This document shows positions 11,391 through 21,948 of a stretch of DNA of 64,000 nt, one piece after another. Position 1 is the first letter of the stretch, and every line of letters starts with the position of its first letter. A model generated the notes under the pieces. The model ran no database searches. It worked only from the letters and a program-made list of their open reading frames with translations, and was not told the origin of the DNA. The DNA is from Muscardinus avellanarius. Taxonomy: Eukaryota > Chordata > Mammalia > Rodentia > Gliridae. Both the position numbers and the translations under genes were made by a program. The stretch is from positions 79,341,211-79,405,210 of the forward strand of contig OY726569.1 in the NCBI GenBank assembly GCA_963383645.1, written 5' to 3'.

Positions 11391-11450
11391 TAATAAATAG
11401 AGGGCAGGTACCAGCAGGGAGGTCACTGAGAGTGTGACGGTAATAAATAT
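11391..11450 (-). promoter_or_regulatory. Two AU-rich elements in the PGF 3' UTR
   Basis: The minus strand reads ATATTTATTA at 11450-11441 and CTATTTATTA at 11400-11391, exactly 50 nt apart. Both contain UAUUUAUU, the core bound by ARE-binding proteins such as TTP and HuR in many growth-factor mRNAs. That they act here is inferred. Confidence 0.55.
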
Positions 11451-11489
11451 ACGAGCTGGGCGTGGGGTTTCTCTCTTCTGAGGGGCTGG

Positions 11490-11517
11490 TTACCTCCCGG
11501 GAATGGGGACGCTGCAC
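11490..11517 (-). CDS. PGF: PGF exon 7: C-terminal codons and stop
   Basis: Acceptor TTTGATCTCTGGCAG, then the second half of a split codon, CSVPIPGR and TAA. The human tail has the same length (C plus seven residues) but reads GDAVPRR after the Cys. C163 is kept, while the rest of the tail is the most diverged part of the protein. Placement is supported by phase, splice site, total length and the poly(A) signal 0.8 kb downstream. Confidence 0.9.
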
Positions 11518-12713
11518 CTGCCAGAGATCAAACAGGGCAGGGGTTTAACACACTGTGAAGGGTGGGGGCCCCTCCTCTGTGGAGGGGACAGACCCAGAGC
11601 GGAAGCTAGGACAGAGAGCGCGGGGAGGATGCGATGCTCTTGGACCCTGTCTGCATGGAGGCCACCAAGCTGCTGGGGGCCACCCTGCGCGAGCATTTAC
11701 CCAGGTGCCCAGCCCATGCCAAGCATAGGTTCCTTTACCCTATGCACATCCCACCAGGAAGGCACAGGAAGCACCCTCTCCTGGGATGCCGTTCCCTCAC
11801 CTTTGAGGACCAAAGGAACTTAGTTCCCCATCCGCAAGGCCGGAGATCACAGCACTGCCTCACCTGAACTCAGGCTGGCTTCATGTAATAATACCTCTGG
11901 CTGCCCTAAGACAGCAGTCTTCAAACAGAGGAACAGGACATTCAGATGCTCAAGAAGACTGAGAAGTCTCCGTAAAGCAATCAATTGGCTGGGCATGGTG
12001 GCACATTCCTGTAATCCCAGTACTTGGGAGGCTGAGGCAGGAGGATTGCAGGTTTGATACCAGCCTCAGTAATTTAGAGAGACTTTCAACAATCTAGTAA
12101 GACTGTTTCAAAATAAAAAACAAAAAGATCTGGGGGTGTAGTTCAGAGGTAGAATTCTCAGGGTTTAATCTCTAGTACCACAAATAAATAACTAAATAAA
12201 AATAAATAAAAGTTTTCAGCCTTTGTGTATATTTAGCCTTAAAATTATTTTTGTGGGGGGTATTCATTCGAGTCACCCTTCCATGCCACTCTGGCATGGG
12301 GCTGTATTTCTATCTTTCTAATAAACTTCCTTAAATCTTGAAAAAAATTATTTTTGTGAAGTTAAGTGCAATGACACATGCCTGCGAACTAGTACTTGAG
12401 AGGATAAGACAGCGGATCACAGGCTCAAGGCCAACCTCAATAATTTAGTGAGACTCCCAGCAACTTAGTGAGACTCTGTTTCACAATTAAAAAAAAAAAA
12501 AAAAAAAAAAGCCGGGCATGGTGGCACACACTTGTGATCCCAGCATTCGGGAGGCTGAGACAGAAGGATCATGGTTTGCAGACAGCTTCAGCTACTTAGT
12601 GAGGCCCTTTGCAACTCAGTGAGACCCTGCTTCAAAATAAAGAATAAAAAATAGGGCTGGGAGTGTAGCTCGGAGGTAGAATGCCCTGGGTTCCATCCCC
12701 AGCAACACACACA

Positions 12714-12768
<55 letters not shown>

Positions 12769-13578
12769 CTGGAGGTGTAGCTCCAAGGTAACATATCCCT
12801 GGGTTTAATCCCTAGTACCCCCCAAAAAATTGTGAGAGAAAGTGACTAAGGGCTGCTTCCCCATCCACAATTACCCTTCTCCCTTTAGAGAAGAAGGGAT
12901 ACAGGCCTGGGGACGCTGCTCAGGGGCAGAGCACTTGTCTAGGAAGGAAGGGCTGCATGAAAACCCGTGGGGCATGAAACCAAAGGGCAATCTGAGATGC
13001 TGCTGCAGCGGCTGAGAAAGGAAACGTCCCTTCTGAACGCCAGGTGCCTTCCAAGGCTTTCAACATAATTGAAGAACACCCTCGCCCAAAAGTGTCAGCC
13101 AATATGTCATTAGAAGTCAGTTTTGTGAGCAGATCACCTTGAGGTTTTGACAAATCACTTGGAAGAGCTCAAGTAGCGAAGCGGCATCTAGTCCCATTTG
13201 CTTAATTATGTGAGCATGGGTCCTCAATCCTCTCATCCGTAAAAAATGGCCAAGCAGAGTGGAATTTATGCTGAACCCGGTCTCGGCCCGGCAGGACGTA
13301 ACATCATTAATGGGCTCATCAACTAATTGAAAAGAGTAGTCACATCCATCTCACTGCCAGGCACTTCCAGTAAGATTGATTGTACTTGTACGTTTTACAT
13401 TTATTAAAATATGATGTATGTGTGCTGTTTTGATTGAGTGGTACTACTAATGATAATTATTTTGATATTTTATTCCAGGAGGAAATTTAATCTGGTTTTA
13501 TGCTCACAGAAAATTAAAAATAACTCAAACTCAAATACAATCTTTGTGGCAGGTAAATAAAAGAAGGGAATAAATAAA

Positions 13579-13627
<49 letters not shown>

Positions 13628-14459
13628 GACCTCAGGATCTTGCACAGCCTAAGTATATGCTCCTCCATTGAGCAATAGTCCCAGCTCCATAAAGAATTTT
13701 TAAGCATTAAAAGTTATATTACAGTAGACACGAATTCTGTGGAGGAAGTGAAATGGAAATACAAAATTCCAGGAAAACAGAAACAATGTAAATGTGTAAC
13801 TATTAAGGGAGACTTTGCAATATATATATATATATACACATATACATTGCTGTTTATTTATTTATTTATTTGGTGATACTGGGGTTCCTGGAAACCCTTC
13901 TACCTCCGGGCTACACTCCCAGACCTATTTTATACTTTTTATTTGGAAACGGGGTCTCTTAAACCAGCGCAGCTGGCTTCTTTGAACCTGCACAATTCTC
14001 CTGTCTCCGCCTCCCAAGCACAGGGATTATAAGCATGCGCCACCACCCGGCTTGCTGTTTATTTTTTAAATTGGATTATGATTAAATTAGAATGGCATAT
14101 TCCATAGAATATATCTGACGAGTGGGTCATATATGGACTTTTTTTTCTTTTTGTGGTACTGGAGATTGAACCAGGGGCATTTTTTTTTTTTTTTTGGTGG
14201 TACTGGGGATGTAACCCAGGGGCTTTCTACCTCCAGGCTACACTCCCAGGCCTATTTCATAATTTATTTGGAAACAGGGTCTCACTAAACTGCTGAGAGC
14301 CTCACTAAGTAGCTGAGGCTGGCTTCGAACCTATGTGATCCTCCTGTTTCAGCCTCCCAACTACTGAGATTACAAGCATGTGCCACCATGCCCGGCTATA
14401 TATGGACTTTTATATAATAGCTTTATGTTAAAATATAAATATTTACAATATGCCAGGTA

Positions 14460-14504
<45 letters not shown>

Positions 14505-17500
14505 TGCTGGGGATTGAACCCAGGGATATTCTACCTCCGAGATACACCCTCAGCCCCATTTTTTATTCTTCTTTTTTTTTTTGTGGTACTGGGGATGGAA
14601 CTCTTCTACCTCCAGGCTATACTTTCAGACCTGTTTTCTATTTTTATTTGGAAACAGGGTCTCTTAAGCCAGCGCGGCTGACTTCGAACCTGAGCGATCC
14701 TCCTGTTTCTGCCTCCCAAGCACGGGGATTACAAGTGTGTGCCACCACGCCCGGCTTATTCTTTATTTATGAAACAGGGTCTTACTAAGTTGTGGAGAGC
14801 CTCACTAAGTAGCTGAGGCTGGCTGTGAACCCAGATCCTCCTGTTTCAGCCTCCCAAATGCTGGGATTACAAGCATGAGCCACCACGTCTGGTTTATGCC
14901 AGTAATTGCAAAATTCCTTTGCAACTACTTATAATTACGATGAAAATGTTCAGTGTCAACCAAGGAGGAAGGGAACACATGGGCTTTTGAAATTCACCAG
15001 ATTCACAAATGAAATATTCAAGACTGATGCCCAGAAAGTGGAGCAATGAGATATTTCATTCCTGGGGCTGCCCAGTGTGGCTGAGAGTTTTGATTTCACT
15101 CCAGCGCCTTCCCCACATCACTGGGTGGGCCCACAGCAGGAACGAGGGCCACAGAGCTGAGTGTGGTGGTGCACACCTGGAATACCAGTACTTGGGAGAC
15201 TGAGACAGGAAGATTGCAGGTTTGGGGACAGTCTTAGCAGGTAGTGAGACTCTCATCAATCTAATGAGGCCCTGTTTCAAATAAAAATAAAACAGGGCTG
15301 GGGGTGTGACTCAGAGGTAGGATGCCCATGGGTTCAACTCCCAGGACCACTGGGGGGGGGGGAAATGAGGGCTATAAACCACAGGGGCACGGACTTTGCC
15401 TGATCCCTTCCCTCACAGAGTGGGGTGGAAATCTCTACTCAGGAAGGAGCTGGCTGATGGGGTCAGAAGTTGGGTCGGCCCCACTCGCACAGATAAAATG
15501 ACTTTCTGCTTGCAGCTAGCAAGAAGCCTCAGCCCTGAAGGAGAACCCGGTTTACTGTGCGTGTGAAGCATTGTCTTTTGCTATTTCTCTCACCAGTTTG
15601 GGTGTTCCCTCCCCTAATCCTCCTGTCCCAGCCACACCCAATCCTGGGACTCCAGCCTGCTGTCCCAGGTGTGAAGCCAAGATGGACAAAGGGCAAGAGA
15701 AGCAGGAGGAAGCAGCGGGACCTCAAGGCAGAAACACTGGCCTGGGAGCCAGTGGGGCCGCAGCTCCCCCGGCCCGCTAGGAAGTCGCTGGGGGAAGCGT
15801 CTCCCCATTAGAATGTACATGTTAGGAGCGCAGGAATCTTGTAGTGCCTGGCACACACAGGAAGGGCTGGGCAAATGTCTCTAGAATGACCCAACAACTG
15901 ATGGCAATTTATGAAGGGAAAACGAGGTGTGGGAAGGTGAAATGATTCCTTCAAGGCCAAGCCAGACACAAACTGAGGTTCCCAGATACTTCCTGGGCCT
16001 CGGGGAGGTTCCTGGTGCCCTGTTCTGGCCCCCAAGACTCCCTGAGCCTCTCCCTTCCCGACCACTGGGCCCTGCTGGAGGGCGGGGGTCCCCCTGGCCC
16101 CGCCTCCTTGCCATCCCTGGGCGCCCGCGCACTCACTGGTGGCAGTCTGTGGGTCTCTGCTTCTCTCTCTTCCTCTTCCCCCTGCCCTTGGGTCTCCTCC
16201 TGCAATAAGCCAGAGGCGTCAGGGCAGAGCGGCTGGGGCCCCATGCTAGGACAGGGGCTGGCAGGCCCCAGAATTGCCCCACGTCCCAGCCTCTTCCCAC
16301 TTACCTTTCTGGTTTCATCTTCTCCCTCAGAGGTCTACGAAAAAGAGAGAGAGAGGGGGTAAGGGAGAATCAGGAGAGTGGCAGAGGGGGCCTCCCTGCC
16401 TTCCCCGCCTGCCTTCAGACGCCCCCCCAAGTGCTGGTCCTGCAGTTGGTGATGCGACCACTGGGGGGCAGCATGGGCCCAGGCCTCCGCCCTGGGCTCC
16501 AGCGACCCCACCAAGAGAAATACAAATTTCCTCTCGGAGCTCCCTGCACTCAGCCTTTTGGTGTCAAGTCTGGGGGCTTCTGAGTTTATCCTCTGCTGCT
16601 TCTCTTCCTCTGTTTGCTTCCTCCCCTTCCTTCCAGAGTGCATTCTGGGAGTTTCCTCAAGGATCATAAATGATGGACCAGGCTATGGACAGGGGCGGTG
16701 GTGGCTGCCAGCTGAGGCAGCCTATTAGGGCGCAACCTCCAGCCAACCCGGCAACAGCAGGGGCAGTCGGTGGGGGCCGAGGGGAGCTGAGCAGAGCCAC
16801 TCGGTCCCCAGGCAGGTCCCATCTCTGCCTCCAGGGCTGTGGCTGCTGGAAGGGGCTGGGGCCTCAGCCTTCCCTGGGAACACTGGGCCTGGGCTGGCCC
16901 TTCCTTGGAAATGCCTGGTCACAGCGCCCCATGGAGGGCAAGTCAGAGACACTCCTCCTGTGCTTGCCCCAGAGGGGTGCCTGTGAAGGTGAAGGTGTCC
17001 GCAACTGCCCAGGAGGGGTCATGACTAAACTATTGTTACATGGTGAAGCTCTGGCCAAGAGGGAACAGGCCAAGGCAGGGCCTCCGCGCTGGCATGGTGA
17101 AGGGGCCTGGAGCCTGGGCTCGGGTTCAAAGCAGGCAGCCAGAGCCCTGGGTGCTGGGCAGGGCCAAGCCCGAGCGGTACTGGGGCTGCGGGAGAATGTG
17201 GCCAACAGAGGCGGCATGAGAAAGGGCAGGCTTCGGATGAGGAGGCAGGATTCAGATCCAAACCCCTCAGTTGTTAGCTGCATCCAGGCTGGGCTTTGCC
17301 ATCCACACAGCGGGGACAGGGTAGTCATGAGAGCGGGGTCCTTTCTGTCTTTGCTCACCGCAGAATCCCAACATCTAGGCTAGTGACTGGCACACAGCGG
17401 GCACTTAATAAACACATGCAAACCGATGGGGACGCACACAAGTGCCTCGTGTGGGACTAGGTGCAGAGGACATGCAATAAATGGTTGTCCTCCCCTCTCC

Positions 17501-20500
17501 CACCGCACGCCGGGGCTCTGACCTCCAGTCTCGCCTCCCTCCACACCCAGTGGGACCACGAGCAACCCCCCAGCCCATCTTGTTCTTCCTGAACCTGGGA
17601 GGCAGTACTCTTTCCCAGGGTCCAGGACAAGGTGGCAGGGGGCTGCAGCTTTAGGGAGACCACAGTGCATCCTTCGTTTGCCCTTTCCTACTACTCAGGA
17701 CTATCCTTCCTCCACTTCTCAGCCCCGTCTACCCCCTCCCACGGTCGCTCCACCCGGCCCAGAACCAAGTCTGGGTTTGTGATGTCTTTGCCACCTGAGG
17801 CCTGTGGCAGCTGCCTCCCATCTCAGAGGAGAGGAACAGTGTGTGCTGAGTCCCTGCAAGTCCAGGGGGAACCCAGGCTTCCTCTCCTCCTGTGGCATGG
17901 CGGCAGCTGTGTTCCAGCTGCTGGGGACAGCTCCGCAGGCCAAACTGGCTGGTGAGGTAAAAATGAAAGGCAGCTGCCCCGGCCAGCCGCTCACGGGAAG
18001 GCATGCTGTAGGGCTGGGTGGCTCCGTCTCTGCCCTGGACCCCCTGTGCCAGGGCTGCCGAGTGCACAGGGCCTGTCCCTGCTGCCCCCCAGGACCTACC
18101 TGCACTCGCAGCGCACATGCTGGGAGAACGTCAGCTCCACGTAGGAGCCCCGACCCACAATGGGGATCTTCAGGATCTGCAGGAAGAAGAAAGGTTGTTG
18201 CCTGGTGAGAATGCGGACGAGGAGGCCCCTGTGCCAGAGCGGGGAGGGAGGGACACGGCTTGGGACCGCGGCCTCCTCTGTGTCATGGGCAGCTCCGTGG
18301 CCCTCGGGGGGGCGGCAAGGTGAGGAGGAGGGCCTGCCTACCTGCATGGTGACATTGGCCGTCTCCACTGGCACGCAGTGCAGGTCCTCGTCGCCACAGC
18401 AGCCGGTGCAGCGCGGCAGGGAAACGCAGGCCGGGCTGAATATGTGCTCCACCTCGTCGGGGTACTCTGTGGCGACGTCCACCAGCCTCTCTAGTGCCCG
18501 GCAGTAGCTTCGGCCCCACACTTCCTGGAACGGCACCACTACGGGAAGGCAAGAAAGTGGGATGAGGCCAGCAGGGGCCACATGTCCTCCTCCAGGAAGC
18601 CCCTAGCCCCGTCCAAGCCTCTCTGCTCCCAACTCTTGACGTGAACCTTTGGGGAAGCCTGCGGGACCCTCAGCTCTTCTGCCAGGTGCAAATCCCAGTG
18701 GAATGGAATCCGTGGGTCCTGCGCTCTCAGCCCAGCCCTCTACCCCGCAATCCTCAACCCAGGTACCCGCGTGTGCCTTGGTTCTTTGGAGCTTTGATGA
18801 CCATACCGGCAGCTCCTTGCGCCCTGTGACCCTTCTCAGGCCCCACCTGGTGCTTCCTTCATCGTGGGGAGTTTGCTCAAGCCAGTTCTGAAATCCTGCA
18901 GGGAAATCTGGCCTCTGCCCCAGAGAATGCCATGGTTCCCTAGTTTCCAGCCCCACTGTGCCAGCTCCTCTCCCTGCAGCCAAGATCACGGAGCAGTGTG
19001 GCCCAGCCACCAGCCAGGATGCACAGGGATCGTCCCCAGCTTTGAGGACCAAACCCAGAGCCTTCTCACGCTGGGCGAATGCTCTAGCACGGAGCCACAG
19101 CCCAGCCCCCCTCTTTCACTTCTATCTAAATAAAGCCTCCCCTTCCCAAGGCCCCTTCCCACCTCCTCCCTGGCTTCTCCAGTGCTTCCTCCAGGAGCAG
19201 ATGCTCCCCCCAGAGCACAGCTGGGCCGAGCTCCCCTCCTCCTCCTCCATCATTGGTGGCTCTTATCTCCTTTACAGCCAGATGGAGGCTCTGGGAGGAC
19301 TGGAGGGAGGTACCCATAAACAGCGGCCAAGTGGCTCCTGGCTGATTAGAGGACAGCTCACTGAGGGCCGAGGGTTATCAGGGGCATCCCCAACCCTTGT
19401 AATGTCTTGGTTGTGGTGAATGGGATTTTTTGGCAGCTGATCTGGAATCCCTCAGAAGTCGCTGCTCCTTCAGGGAAGTCCTGGGGCCAAGACCCAAACA
19501 GGAGTTTCACTGGGAGTGGCCAGGGCCAGGACATCTGGTTTCTAGTCCTGGCCCCATACTGGCTGTGTGACCTTGGAGAGGTCACTTAACCTTTCTGGGT
19601 ATATCAATTTCCTCAGCTGGCGAAAAAGAAGAAGGCTGGGAATAGGTGGTTGCTAAGGTCTCTTCCGCTCTGACAAACTGTCTGTGATTCAGTGCGTGCA
19701 ACCCAGCCCGGCCCGGCCTTGAGAATGTGGGCAGAGAAATATCCCCGGGCCTGGGTCATCCTGCTCCACCCCTGAGGGCCATCCTCAGCTGCTGGGGACA
19801 GGGGGGCTGGGTCACCTGGGAAGCCAGCAGCCTTGGCATGGAGCCACGGCCTCCCCCAGCAGCCCTTCCTAGGAGGAAGATGGGGCCAAAGTCCATTCCA
19901 CTGAGCCTATGAGCACCTGAGTCTCCGGGTAATCTCAGAAGAAAAATAAACTTCAGTCGTGGCAGAGGCCCTCGAGACAGGCCTACGGGCTGGTGGAAAA
20001 TACCCAGGAGGCAGAGCGGCCACGTGGAGGGAGCTGGGCGGCCACTGAGGCAATGAAGCCACTTATCTGAGGTCTGCTGCTCCATCCTGCTTGGCTTTGC
20101 TCAGGGGACACTCACGACTTTACTCAGGGCTGAGTTGGGGGCTAGAGGGGGACCCAAAGGCTCCCTGACTACCCCTCCAGGCCACCGGACACCCTCCCCG
20201 GACCCAAGTGGGAAACAAGGCCCCACTATCTCTATATGCAGCCCCTTTGCAATACAGGGCCAGAGAACACCTTCCCACCGCCAGCTCCGGGAGCTGTGTG
20301 TTTAGTCTAAAGCCTTTGCGAGCACTAAACCACTCTATACGTTTAATCTCTGCCATGGAAACATAAATAAGAATAGACAAATATCCAGCTGCTAAAGTAC
20401 CCCAGAAGGCTGGGGCTTCAGCCCTGGGGCCAGCCACTGGGGCCAGCAGAGAAGGGAGCACTCCCACCCCCTACCAGCCCAGGAACAAATTCCCATCAAG

Positions 20501-21913
20501 CTGGGCTCCAGGAAAGACAGACCCCTGGAGAAACAAAGTGGCCCCAGGAGGCTCAGCAGAGGGAGCGCAGTGACCAGTCCCAGTGTGAGCCAGCCCCTCA
20601 GGGGAGTGCCCCGCTCAGCTGCTCTTCCGCTGGCCCCAGACCTGCTGGGGTTGGAGCTAGGGGGAGGGAGGGATGGGAGGCTGTAGCCCTGTGAGGCGCC
20701 TGGCCAGGGCTGGGTGTTCCCCAAGGGCCACTCCTGGAGCCGCTCCTGGGCTCTCAGCTCTCTCCAGCACTGCGGGTGAGTCTCCATCTGTTCTCAGCTG
20801 CCTTACTGCACAGAGTGGAGGAGACCCAAGTAGGGAGACGTTAAATCCCGCGAGCAAGCATTTGGAGAGGCACTGGAGAGGGGCCACCAGTCTGGGCAGA
20901 GCCACTGGCCAGCAGCCTGAGCCCAGCAGGTGTTCTCCTCACAGCCAGCTGGCTGCAAGGGACGCCCTGCTCATGCCTGCTCAGCCACCCGGCGGCTGGG
21001 AGGCTTGTGCTGAGCAGGCCAGTTCTGCAGATACACTGAGGAGCGCCTGAGGCACAGGCGACCCCGAGGGCCTCTTTGAGTCCCAGGTTCTTCATCTGTA
21101 AAATCGGGATGCTTTCCTAGTTCACAGCTTTGTGGTCAGGAGGAATGATAGTAAATGTCCAACGCTATTACCATGAAGACGAAGAGTGAAAATCGGTGTC
21201 CAGGGCCAGGCTGCGCTGCTAGCAGGAGGGAAGGGCATTTTCAGATCTTAAGAACTAGCGCCCAAGCCGGGCATGGTGGCACATCCCAGTACTTGGAGGC
21301 TGACAGGAGGATCGTAGGTTCACAGCCAGCCTCAGCTACTCAGACCCTCTGCAACTTAGCAAGACTCTGTTTCAAAATAAAGAATGAAAATAGAGCTGGG
21401 GGTGCAGCTTGGAGGTAGAATTCCCTGGGTTCAATCCTCAGTACCTCAAAACAAAACAAAACAAAAATACAAAAAACTAAGCCAGGCATGGTGGCACGTG
21501 CGTGTAATCCCAGCATTTGGGAGGCAGAGACAGGAGGATCGCGGTTCGCGGACAGCCTCAGCTACTTAGTGAGGCACTTTGCAACTCAGTGAGACCCTGT
21601 ATCAAAATAAATAATAATCTGGGCGTGGTGGTGCATGCTCGTAATCCCTGCGCTTGGGAGGCGGAGACAGGAGGATCACGCAGGTTCGAAGCCAGCTTTG
21701 CTGGGTTAAGAGACCCTGTTTCCAAATAAAAATATAAAAATAGGTCTAGGAGTGTAGCCCGGAGGTGGAAGGGTTTCCAGGAACCCCAGTACCACCAACA
21801 AAGCAAAACAAAAAGAATAAAAAATAGGGCTGGGGTGGAGCTTGGAGGTAGAATGTCCCTGGGTTCAATCCTTGGTACTGAAAAAAGAAAGAGAGAAAGA
21901 AAGAAAGAGAGAG

Positions 21914-21948
<35 letters not shown>

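Larger units (their letters stand above)
10660..11489 (-). other. PGF: PGF 3' untranslated region
   Basis: About 830 nt from the TAA to just past the AATAAA. It is largely unique and GC-rich apart from an A/U-rich stretch near 11385-11455. No SINE interrupts it, although SINEs flank it on both sides (10343-10522 and 11988 onward). The cleavage point is inferred from the signal, not seen. Confidence 0.8.
11518..16136 (-). other. PGF intron 6
   Basis: 4619 bp. 11988-12823 and 13579-15361 are SINE clusters. 12830-13560 is unique, A/T-rich and dense in TAAT/ATTA text. 15362-16136 is unique and GC-rich, with a MIR-like scrap near 15820-15900. Confidence 0.8.

Noticed and set aside
11388..11450. 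AATAAA hexamers on the plus strand
   Set aside because: They are on the strand opposite PGF; on the PGF strand they read as the UAUUUAUU motifs.
12588..12794. Cys/Val-rich small proteins at (CA)n/(GT)n runs
   Set aside because: Microsatellite translations; the same applies near 14450, 31630, 60690 and 61875.
16670..17383. 237-codon plus-strand frame antisense to PGF intron 4
   Set aside because: GC-rich intronic DNA with open frames on both strands, no domain, no splice or promoter support. Part of it overlaps the decayed PlGF-3-like segment.
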